This document shows positions 36,449 to 44,124 of a DNA stretch of 64,000 nt, piece by piece. The position numbers and the translations under genes are program-made. Position 1 is the first letter of the stretch. Each line of letters begins with the position of its first letter. Below the pieces are notes generated by a model, which saw only the letters and a list, made by a program, of their open reading frames with translations, had not been told where the DNA came from and did not search any database. This DNA comes from JAAEPI01 sp965212145 (GTDB taxonomy: Bacteria > Bacteroidota > Bacteroidia > Cytophagales > Cyclobacteriaceae), in NCBI GenBank assembly GCA_965212145.1, contig CBDBUY010000004.1, positions 310,001 to 374,000 on the forward strand, given 5' to 3'.

Positions 36449-36873
36449 AAATTGCCATAGGAGGAGATCACGCAGGATTTGAATACAAAAAGAGATTGAT
36501 TTCATTCTTGGAATCCAAAGGTCATGTGGCTGAGGATTTCGGTCCGGGATCAGATGCCTCGGTGGATTATCCGGATCATGTGCATCCCCTTGCTGAGTCG
36601 ATTGAAAAAGGTCAAAACGAACTTGGAATTCTAATATGCGGCAGTGCCAATGGAGTGGCCATGACAGCCAATAAGCACGAGGGGATTCGAGCTGCGATAT
36701 GCTGGAACAAGGATTTGGCAGCACTCGCCAGGAGTCACAATGACTCGAATATCGTCTGCATTGGAGCTCGTTTTCTTGCTTACGAATATGCCGAGGAGAT
36801 TGTTGACACTTTCATTAATTCCGACTTTGAAGGGGGTCGTCATCAACGACGAGTGGATAAAATCAATTGCTAA
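36445..36873 (+). CDS. rpiB: Ribose-5-phosphate isomerase B
   Basis: The 142-residue protein contains IGGDHAGFEYKK, PDHVHPLAESI, and ILICGSANGVAMTANKHEGIRAA, where the Cys is the catalytic base. HQRRVDKI at the end binds the substrate phosphate. It interconverts ribulose-5-phosphate and ribose-5-phosphate in the cytoplasm. It is the last gene of the glyA-tatC-rpiB run, and its end overlaps the convergent membrane protein by 11 nt. Confidence 0.95.
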   Translation: MKIAIGGDHAGFEYKKRLISFLESKGHVAEDFGPGSDASVDYPDHVHPLAESIEKGQNELGILICGSANGVAMTANKHEGIRAAICWNKDLAALARSHNDSNIVCIGARFLAYEYAEEIVDTFINSDFEGGRHQRRVDKINC

Positions 36874-38221
36874 TTCTAGGAATCTGCATCTCCTCCACCT
36901 CAGGAAACCGATACTCTACTTTCTCCAAAAGTCCCCACTCATCCATCACTAAGTCCGGGTTTGATTTGATGAATATATCGCGCCAGATTAGCGATCGTTG
37001 ATAATAGTCAAGATCCTCGACTCTTTCTCGACTAATTCGCTCATCGAAGAATGGGCCCGCCATTTCATTATTTCTTAGAATAGGATCCAGCGGTCCTAAA
37101 ACCATGACTCTTTGGTTGGATACGTCCGACTCATTGTACCCGATAATCAATTTATCATCAGGCAATTCAAAATAAACAGCAACCAGAGGTGCTGTCAATG
37201 ACCCTAGGATCATAAGTCCCGGAAGCATTTTTCTCCAAAACTTCCTTCTAATCTTAATGAAGTAATTGGTCAGAAAGAACGAAAAAACGGGTACGAAAAA
37301 AATCAGGTCAATCCCTGATAACGTGCCGCCCATAGCAATGACTCCAACAGAAGCAAGAAGGATCAAAACCATGAACTGTTGAGTTTTCACATGCAGACTC
37401 CCTTCTCTACTTCCTAGCGAAGCAAATAGCGCAAGCAGAAACAGCAGTCCCGGAAAAAGCATCCAAATTCCCATGTCTCTGAGAGTGACATAATAGATTT
37501 TTTCACGAAATAGCTCTACTAGTGCTGAGGTCCAAAAATCTGCCCAAATACCGGTTAAGTAAATAATTGTCAGAACGATACCATTGGCCGTCAGCCAGCC
37601 AAAGATGTAAAGCAAAATCCTACGAGGCTTAGCCTGAACGATAACAACCATGGCAAGCAGAAAAACAACAAAAAAGACTACTGAGGGTAAATAAAACATC
37701 CCAGCCATCCCGAGATAGAATCCGGGGTATAGGAACAGCTCGTCTTTGGCAACATTATCCATCCTCTGGATCAGATAGTCCATTGAAACGATGACCAAGG
37801 TCAGGCTGATAAGTTGAGGGCTCAAAGCAAAAAAGTCGAAAATGGCGATCGAGCAAACAGCGTACAAAAACGCCGGAACGTAGATCGGCTCAGAAAGCAC
37901 CTTGTTCCGAAGCAGCATCTGATTGAAAAATGTGGCTTGAAATAGAACCAATAGCCCCGAAAAGACCCAGTGAACGATTCTGCTCCTTCCGAACAAGAAA
38001 TCAATTCCCTGGAAAGTCCATGCTGACAGAGGTGCAGTGTAATCGAATGTCTCCCTGTACATACTAAATCCTGATGCCAGCCACTCTCCAAGGAGCAAAT
38101 GTTTGAATTCAGGCCAGGAAAGAGGAAGACCCAGTAATCCATAGCCTACTCTAGCCGCAACGAGGAGCAAGAACACAAATACAATCCGATAGGGATCGTT
38201 TACTCTGAAGAATTGGATCAA
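36863..38221 (-). CDS. Polytopic membrane protein, DUF6427-like
   Basis: The start is TTG 38221, chosen because MIQFFRVNDPYRI is the typical beginning of this Bacteroidota family as I remember it and no ATG fits. The 452-residue protein has about 12 hydrophobic segments and ends in a soluble stretch of about 70 residues (RVEDLDYYQRSLIWRDIF). The overall layout recalls glycosyltransferase-39-like membrane proteins, but no catalytic Asp pair can be identified. Function is unknown. It is divergent from rbfA and convergent with rpiB. Confidence 0.78.
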   Translation of the reverse strand: MIQFFRVNDPYRIVFVFLLLVAARVGYGLLGLPLSWPEFKHLLLGEWLASGFSMYRETFDYTAPLSAWTFQGIDFLFGRSRIVHWVFSGLLVLFQATFFNQMLLRNKVLSEPIYVPAFLYAVCSIAIFDFFALSPQLISLTLVIVSMDYLIQRMDNVAKDELFLYPGFYLGMAGMFYLPSVVFFVVFLLAMVVIVQAKPRRILLYIFGWLTANGIVLTIIYLTGIWADFWTSALVELFREKIYYVTLRDMGIWMLFPGLLFLLALFASLGSREGSLHVKTQQFMVLILLASVGVIAMGGTLSGIDLIFFVPVFSFFLTNYFIKIRRKFWRKMLPGLMILGSLTAPLVAVYFELPDDKLIIGYNESDVSNQRVMVLGPLDPILRNNEMAGPFFDERISRERVEDLDYYQRSLIWRDIFIKSNPDLVMDEWGLLEKVEYRFPEVEEMQIPRISN

Positions 38222-38237
38222 TGGAAAATATTTTCGG

Positions 38238-38245
38238 CGAAATTA
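38238..38245 (-). promoter_or_regulatory. Variant -7 element for the minus-strand membrane protein
   Basis: The minus strand reads TAATTTCG, one mismatch from TAnnTTTG, 16 nt before the TTG start. It faces the rbfA element across a short divergent region. Confidence 0.3.
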
Positions 38246-38262
38246 AGCAAAAGCCATCAGGC

Positions 38263-38270
38263 TATATTTG
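38263..38270 (+). promoter_or_regulatory. -7 element for rbfA
   Basis: TATATTTG is an exact TAnnTTTG, ending 4 nt before ATG 38275, which is the reason for preferring that start over the upstream ATG 38221. Confidence 0.6.
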
Positions 38271-38274
38271 CATT

Positions 38275-38643
38275 ATGGAAAGCAAGAGGCAGCAAAAAAT
38301 GGGAAAAGAAGTTCAGAAGGTTCTGAGCGACATATTTATTCGCCATGGTCGAAATTATTTCAAAGGCGTCATGGTGACTATCACTCAGGTGAAGCTTACT
38401 CCTGACTTAGGTCTCGCCCGGGTTTATTTGAGCATTTTCCCGAACAAAAACGGTGAAGAGTTTTTTGAGAATCTGGAAAAACACAAGAGTGAAATCCGAA
38501 AGCATCTTGGAAATGAGATGGGAAAGCGCACACGCAAGATTCCTGATCTGGAATTCTATCATGATGAAGTAGAAGAAGAAGCGTCCAGAATCGACAAGTT
38601 GATTAGTGACCTGAACATACCCCCAGCACGGGACCAAGAGTGA
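38275..38643 (+). CDS. rbfA: Ribosome-binding factor A
   Basis: Starting at ATG 38275 gives 122 residues (MESKRQQKMGKEVQKVLSDI), the usual RbfA size. The upstream ATG at 38221 would add 18 residues and place the promoter inside the coding region. The KH-like fold is recognisable by VTITQVKLTPDLGLARVYLSIFP and RKIPDLEFYHDE. RbfA assists 16S rRNA 5'-end maturation in the 30S subunit. The stop overlaps the GTG start of the permease gene. Confidence 0.95.
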   Translation: MESKRQQKMGKEVQKVLSDIFIRHGRNYFKGVMVTITQVKLTPDLGLARVYLSIFPNKNGEEFFENLEKHKSEIRKHLGNEMGKRTRKIPDLEFYHDEVEEEASRIDKLISDLNIPPARDQE

Positions 38644-39866
38644 ATCTCCCCGCATTCATAGCCAAGCGATATTTTCTCTCCAAGAAGAAAAAAACCTTTA
38701 TAAACGTCATTAGCATTATCTCCATGCTGGTGGCTGGTATCAGCACAATGGCACTGGTTATTGTGCTTTCAGTATTTAACGGACTGGAAGGGCTTTTAAG
38801 GAATCTTTATGGGTCATTCGATGCGGATATCATAGTAACCCCAACAGTAGGTAAGTCTTTCGAATATACTGACGACATATATCGTGATCTGATCACCGTT
38901 GAGGGCGTGGAATCCGTAGCGGATGTCATTGAGGATAATGTGCTCGTACGATACAAAGGAGCCCAACGGGTGGTTCGTCTTAAGGGAGTAAGCGAAGACT
39001 TTCAAAGCCAGGGAAGGTTCGATGAGGCCTTAACCTTTGGCCCGATGAAACTCAAGGAAGACAGTGTGGGTTTCGCCATTGTCGGTCGTGGGATCCAATA
39101 CATGCTGGGCATTAACCTCAATGATGACTTTTACCCACTTCAGATTTTCTACCCTCGCGACATTGGACCAGGCCAGCTCAATCCTGAGCGAATGTTTACG
39201 ATGAAGCAAATTCTGCCGGGAAGCATTTTTGCAGTTGAAAAATCCATCGATGAAAATTTTCTCTTCGTGCCCGTTGAGTTTGCTACAGAACTCTTGAACT
39301 GCGGAAACAAACGAACCGCCCTCGAAATCAAAGTTGTAGATGGATTTGATCTGGAAAAGACCAGAGACAAAATTGACAATCAAATTGACGGATCATTTAA
39401 CATCATCACTGGCGATGAATCTCATTCCAGCTTGTACAAAATCCTCCAGTGGGAAAAGATCTTTGTCTTTTTAACCTTCGGGATCATCCTGCTAATCGGA
39501 TCCGTCAACATCTATTTTTCTCTGAGTATGCTGGTCATTGATAAGCGAAAAGACATTGCCATCCTGAAAGCTCTGGGAGCGGAACGACCGATGCTTCGGC
39601 GTATTTTTCTCTCAGAGGGGTGCATCATCGCGTTTGCCGGTGCTTTCTCCGGATTAATCCTGGGATTATTGATTGCCTTTGGACAGCAAGAATTTGGATG
39701 GGTCAGCATGGGCGTGCCCGGAGCGATTTCAGATGCTTATCCCGTGAAAATAGAATCCATGGACATTATGATAACCACATTGTTGATCGTCCTGATCACC
39801 GTGTTAGCCAGCATTCAGCCCGCCAGAAAGGCCGCCCAAATCTCCGTATTGAAACTTCAAGAATAA
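38640..39866 (+). CDS. LolC/LolE-type ABC transporter permease
   Basis: The 408-residue protein begins at GTG 38640, overlapping the rbfA stop (GTGA). It has an N-terminal membrane helix after FIAKRYFLSKKKKTFINVISI, typical of Lol permeases, a large periplasmic MacB-like domain, and three C-terminal helices in the FtsX domain (IVIDKRKDIAILKALGA). Relatives extract lipoproteins from the inner membrane. No LolD ATPase is adjacent, so it must use one encoded elsewhere. The rbfA-permease pairing suggests cotranscription. Confidence 0.9.
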   Translation: MNLPAFIAKRYFLSKKKKTFINVISIISMLVAGISTMALVIVLSVFNGLEGLLRNLYGSFDADIIVTPTVGKSFEYTDDIYRDLITVEGVESVADVIEDNVLVRYKGAQRVVRLKGVSEDFQSQGRFDEALTFGPMKLKEDSVGFAIVGRGIQYMLGINLNDDFYPLQIFYPRDIGPGQLNPERMFTMKQILPGSIFAVEKSIDENFLFVPVEFATELLNCGNKRTALEIKVVDGFDLEKTRDKIDNQIDGSFNIITGDESHSSLYKILQWEKIFVFLTFGIILLIGSVNIYFSLSMLVIDKRKDIAILKALGAERPMLRRIFLSEGCIIAFAGAFSGLILGLLIAFGQQEFGWVSMGVPGAISDAYPVKIESMDIMITTLLIVLITVLASIQPARKAAQISVLKLQE

Positions 39867-39947
39867 ATTCCAAAAACAGCTCAATAATCAGCTGTCGGAG
39901 AAATCATTTTTTGATAGTTTCGTCATTTGAATTTTTTCTAAAAAAGC

Positions 39948-42857
39948 ATGAAAGTCTCTCCGGAGGAACCTTTTGAAATCATCTATTCGCTGTTCGATCA
40001 TCAGTATCTGGGATTCATTTTTGAGTCTTTTGCTGTACAGCTAGATGCCAAAGGGAGACTGTCATTTGCGCATCAAAACATCTCCTCCCTCAATGCGCCT
40101 GAGTTTTCCCAGAAGCTGACGGATGAAGATTACGAACTCATCAAGCTCATGGATAGCATGCAGCAGGACATGGTTGCCAACCATTTCCAGAAAAAGAAAA
40201 CCAAGCCCCAGGAATTTTTTCTGACTGTTTTTGATAAATACAAAGGAGATAAAGTACTACAGGAAGAAATCGGACGATACGTGGAAAGAAGGCGATCCTC
40301 CATCTGTCAGTTGCTAAAAGGCAAGCGGGTTTTTGAAATGGGGAAAGACGGAGAACCGACCTGGAAGGAATTGACGGTTGCTGAGGAAGACGCTAGTGTG
40401 CTTTTCCATTTTTATCGCAATGAAGAGAACACTCACTATTTTCCCACCATCAAACTACATGGAGAGAAAGTCGACATACTCAACAACGGCTCTTATTTAC
40501 TGGCGGAAGATCCCGGCTGTATCGTAGCAAACGATGTATTGTTTTCTTTCAAAAAAGATGTCAATGGCAAGAAAATCAAGCCATTTTTTAAAAAGAAATT
40601 TGTTGAGGTGCCTCGGTCGGTCGAGGAGACGTATTATGAGAAATTCGTCGCACCGATCATTGAATCCTTCGACGTTTACGCGAAGGGGTTTGAGATAGAA
40701 ACAACGGCAGTCCATCCAAAGCCCCTACTGTCTTTTTCAGAAATAAAAAGCGGTGGAGGGACGCTCTTTGATCAGGGATCTGAGCTACCCGGTGACAAGG
40801 TGCTTTTTGAACTGAAATTTCAGTACCACGAAAAAAACTTTAAGGCGGACAAACTTCAGCGCGTGGGAGTGGCCATGCACAAAGTGAACGGCAGCTTTAA
40901 GTTCCAGAAAATCATCCGGGACACTGATATCGAAAAGTCTATTCTTTCAGATCTCGAAGAACGTGGAGTTAGCCTCAAAAATGCGCGAACCACTCTGCCC
41001 AAGAATCAGGCATTTGACTGGTTGTACACCAACAAAAAACCTCTGGAGGAGAAAGGGTTTAGTATCATCCAGAAGGGATCTGACAGTCAGAAATATTTCC
41101 TTGGCGAAGCTTCCATCGATATAGAAATCAGTGAGGGCATTGACTGGTTTGATATCAAATCAAAAATTAAATTCGGAGAATTCGAGATTCCATTCGCCGA
41201 GATAAGAAGACTCATTCTAAGAGGGAAGTATGAGCTCACCTTGCCAGACGGATCAATCGCCGTAATTCCGGAAACTTGGGTGACAGAATATTCCGACTTG
41301 TTCTCATTTGTTGAAACCAGCGGAGATGATGCGATCCTGAATAAGGTACATGTGGCGCTGGTCAAAAATCTCCAGTCTGGTGATCATGCCAAGGTGGCCA
41401 TGTCTCGAAAATTGGAACGCCTGGCCTCATTTGAGAAAATGGAAGATTATCCATTGCCAGAAGGGTTCAATGGAGAACTTCGGGAATATCAACAAGCCGG
41501 TTACAACTGGCTAAAATTTCTGGATGAGTACGCATTTGGGGGATGTTTGGCTGATGACATGGGACTTGGTAAAACCGTACAGACTCTCGCGATGCTTCAG
41601 AGTGAAAAGGAACAGAATCCTGGTATGACAAGCTTGCTAATCATGCCAACTTCCCTGGTTTATAACTGGGTTATGGAGGCAAGGAAATTTGCTCCCAAGT
41701 TGAAAATCCTTAACTACACTGGAACACAGCGAGTCAAAAACACAAAGACATTTTCAAAATACGATCTTGTCCTGACCAGCTACGGAATCGCAAGAATAGA
41801 TACTGAATTACTCCAAGATTTCTACTTTAACTACATCATTCTGGATGAATCCCAGGCTATCAAGAATCCGGATTCTCGAATAGCCCAAGCCGTAAGAAAA
41901 TTCAAATCACGGCGCAAGCTAATCCTTACCGGTACTCCCATCGAAAACAGCACAATGGACCTTTGGTCTCAAATGTCTTTGGTCAATCCTGGTCTTCTAG
42001 GCGACAGAAAGTACTTCCAGAAGGAATTTCAGATTCCAATCGAGAAGAAACAGGATGTGGGGCGAACTGCCCGGCTGAATCAGCTTGTTAAGCCATTTCT
42101 GCTAAGACGTGAAAAATCTCAAGTGGCCAAAGATCTTCCTGAGAAGGTTGAGAATATCCGATACTGTGAAATGTCAACTAGTCAGCGGGAATACTACGAG
42201 GCTGAGAAAAGCGCATTTAAGAACAAGATTTTTGATGTCATCCAAACCGATGGACTTCAGAAATCCCATATGATTCTTCTGCAAGGATTGACACGTCTTC
42301 GACAAATAGCAAATCACCCGTTTATGGTCAATGACATGTACGAAGGTGATTCGGGAAAATTTGAGGACATCACGTACATGATCCATAATGCTCTTGGCGA
42401 AAATCACAAGCTGCTGATATTTTCACAGTTTGTCAAGCATTTGGATTTGGTCAGGAATCATCTTAAGAAAGAGGGCGTCCCATTTGCCTACTTGGACGGA
42501 TCCACGAAAGACCGCCAAGGACAGGTTGAGAAATTTCAACGGGAAAATAACATCAACACCTTCTTGATTTCTCTTAAAGCCGGAGGACTGGGATTGAACC
42601 TGACAAGCGCCGATTATGTATTTATCCTGGATCCATGGTGGAATCCGGCGGCTGAAGCCCAAGCAGTGGATCGAGCTCATAGAATCGGGCAAACGCAAAA
42701 GGTATTTACATACAAGTTCATTGCGAGAGATACAGTGGAAGAAAAAATCCTTTCACTTCAGGAATCAAAATTGAAACTAGCAGGTGACATTGTGACGATC
42801 GAAGATCAGTTCACTAAAAAGCTAACTTCAGAAGATATTTCTAATCTTCTAGAGTAA
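39948..42857 (+). CDS. SNF2-family DEAD/DEAH-box helicase
   Basis: The 969-residue protein has about 480 residues of N-terminal sequence without clear motifs, then a complete SNF2 ATPase. Motifs are DDMGLGKTVQT (Walker A), LIMPTSLVYNW (Ia), ILDESQAIKNP (DESQ variant of DEAH), TGTPIENS (III), and in lobe two SLKAGGLGLNLTSADYV and QAVDRAHRIGQ (VI). Bacterial SNF2 proteins remodel protein-DNA or RNA polymerase complexes; the role here is unknown. No restriction or defence genes flank it, so a housekeeping RapA-like role is more likely than defence. The next gene starts within 50 nt. Confidence 0.92.
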   Translation: MKVSPEEPFEIIYSLFDHQYLGFIFESFAVQLDAKGRLSFAHQNISSLNAPEFSQKLTDEDYELIKLMDSMQQDMVANHFQKKKTKPQEFFLTVFDKYKGDKVLQEEIGRYVERRRSSICQLLKGKRVFEMGKDGEPTWKELTVAEEDASVLFHFYRNEENTHYFPTIKLHGEKVDILNNGSYLLAEDPGCIVANDVLFSFKKDVNGKKIKPFFKKKFVEVPRSVEETYYEKFVAPIIESFDVYAKGFEIETTAVHPKPLLSFSEIKSGGGTLFDQGSELPGDKVLFELKFQYHEKNFKADKLQRVGVAMHKVNGSFKFQKIIRDTDIEKSILSDLEERGVSLKNARTTLPKNQAFDWLYTNKKPLEEKGFSIIQKGSDSQKYFLGEASIDIEISEGIDWFDIKSKIKFGEFEIPFAEIRRLILRGKYELTLPDGSIAVIPETWVTEYSDLFSFVETSGDDAILNKVHVALVKNLQSGDHAKVAMSRKLERLASFEKMEDYPLPEGFNGELREYQQAGYNWLKFLDEYAFGGCLADDMGLGKTVQTLAMLQSEKEQNPGMTSLLIMPTSLVYNWVMEARKFAPKLKILNYTGTQRVKNTKTFSKYDLVLTSYGIARIDTELLQDFYFNYIILDESQAIKNPDSRIAQAVRKFKSRRKLILTGTPIENSTMDLWSQMSLVNPGLLGDRKYFQKEFQIPIEKKQDVGRTARLNQLVKPFLLRREKSQVAKDLPEKVENIRYCEMSTSQREYYEAEKSAFKNKIFDVIQTDGLQKSHMILLQGLTRLRQIANHPFMVNDMYEGDSGKFEDITYMIHNALGENHKLLIFSQFVKHLDLVRNHLKKEGVPFAYLDGSTKDRQGQVEKFQRENNINTFLISLKAGGLGLNLTSADYVFILDPWWNPAAEAQAVDRAHRIGQTQKVFTYKFIARDTVEEKILSLQESKLKLAGDIVTIEDQFTKKLTSEDISNLLE

Positions 42858-42903
42858 ATTGACCGCTCTCATGAGGGAAGGAAAATCTCAGATTGTTTGG
42901 TTC

Positions 42904-44124
42904 ATGACTATGAGAAAAATATTTTTCATTTTACCCATACTAATTTCCTCGCTTCTGACCGGTCAAACCCAAATAGGTTTCCGAATGCTTCCAGGTCTAA
43001 ATAAAGTTGAAATCCCATTTGAACAAATCAATAATCTGGTGGTTATCCCCGTAGTGATAAATGATTTTCTGAAACTCAAATTTGTAGTTGATACTGGAGT
43101 AGAAACGACAATTCTAACTGAGCCAGCATACGTACCGCTCTTAGACATTGAATTCTACCGCAAAATAACAATCTCTGGTGCGGGCATTAATGACTCGATT
43201 AATGCATATGTTGCCAAAGATGTGGCGCTCGAGTTACCCGGAGGTGTCTACGGTAAAAACATGAATCTCATAGTTCTTGAAGATGATTTTCTGAAATTAT
43301 CTGAAAGAATGGGTATGGATGTTCAAGGAATAATAGGTCACGATATTTTCAATCAATTCGTAGTTGAATTTGATTACAAAAACAGCGTAATCAATTTGTA
43401 CAGGCCCAAAAAATATCGTCCAAGAAGAAGGTGGACTGAGGTTGATATGGACGTGGTAGATTCCAAACCGTTCATAACAGCCAAAGATGAAAGTTCTGGA
43501 GAATTCATGAATCTCATGGTTGACAGTGGTGCAAGTCACGCTCTGCTATTGGACCCTGAACAAACCAACGTTGCAATGCCAGAGAAAATGATAGAAACTC
43601 GACTAGGGACTGGATTGGGTGGAGAAATCAATGGTAAGTTAGGACGCATGGATGCCGTATCTATTTCTGAATTCGAATTCAACGATGTTTTAGTATCAAT
43701 TCCCAATCCGGACGCTTACAGCAAGCTAATTAAGAGAGGATCCCGTCAAGGAACGATCGGTGGAGAAATTCTGAGTCGTTTAAATCCAGTTTTTGATTAC
43801 CAAAACGAAAAAGTATACCTAACCAAGAATCGAAACTTCAATGAAATTTTTGAAGCCGACATGTGTGGAATTGATCTTATTGTGAAAGGCCCGTTTCTCG
43901 ATACCCTGTATATAGATTATGTAAGAAAAGATTCTCCGGCCGATAAAGCTGGTTTGGAAAAAGGGGACGTAGTTTTCTCTGTAAATGGACATAGTCTTAA
44001 CTACAGCCCTTTTGGAAGAATCCAGTCCATGTTAAAAGGACGTCCAAACCGAAAAGTCAAGTTTAAAGTGATTCGGAATGGGGAAAAACTAAAACTCGAC
44101 GTACGTCTTAAGCGCCAAATCTAG
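42904..44124 (+). CDS. Secreted retropepsin-like aspartyl protease with C-terminal PDZ domain
   Basis: I start at ATG 42904, with ATG 42910 as an equal alternative, because both precede the signal peptide RKIFFILPILISSLLTGQ. The longer frame from 42859 adds polar residues. Two aspartyl-protease half-domains carry FVVDTGVETTI and LMVDSGASHALL, so both catalytic Asp are present. A PDZ domain follows (DYVRKDSPADKAGLEKGDVVFSVNG). The 406-residue protein should act in the periplasm. Its 3' end overlaps gcvP by 4 nt, convergently. Confidence 0.88.
   Translation: MTMRKIFFILPILISSLLTGQTQIGFRMLPGLNKVEIPFEQINNLVVIPVVINDFLKLKFVVDTGVETTILTEPAYVPLLDIEFYRKITISGAGINDSINAYVAKDVALELPGGVYGKNMNLIVLEDDFLKLSERMGMDVQGIIGHDIFNQFVVEFDYKNSVINLYRPKKYRPRRRWTEVDMDVVDSKPFITAKDESSGEFMNLMVDSGASHALLLDPEQTNVAMPEKMIETRLGTGLGGEINGKLGRMDAVSISEFEFNDVLVSIPNPDAYSKLIKRGSRQGTIGGEILSRLNPVFDYQNEKVYLTKNRNFNEIFEADMCGIDLIVKGPFLDTLYIDYVRKDSPADKAGLEKGDVVFSVNGHSLNYSPFGRIQSMLKGRPNRKVKFKVIRNGEKLKLDVRLKRQI

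Noticed and set aside
38221..38274. ATG 38221 as start of rbfA
   Set aside because: It would place the TATATTTG promoter element inside the gene and add 18 residues not seen in the family.
39948..42857. SNF2 helicase as part of a phage-defence island
   Set aside because: Flanking genes are housekeeping or envelope genes (permease, protease, gcvP), and no nuclease, methyltransferase or mobile element lies nearby.
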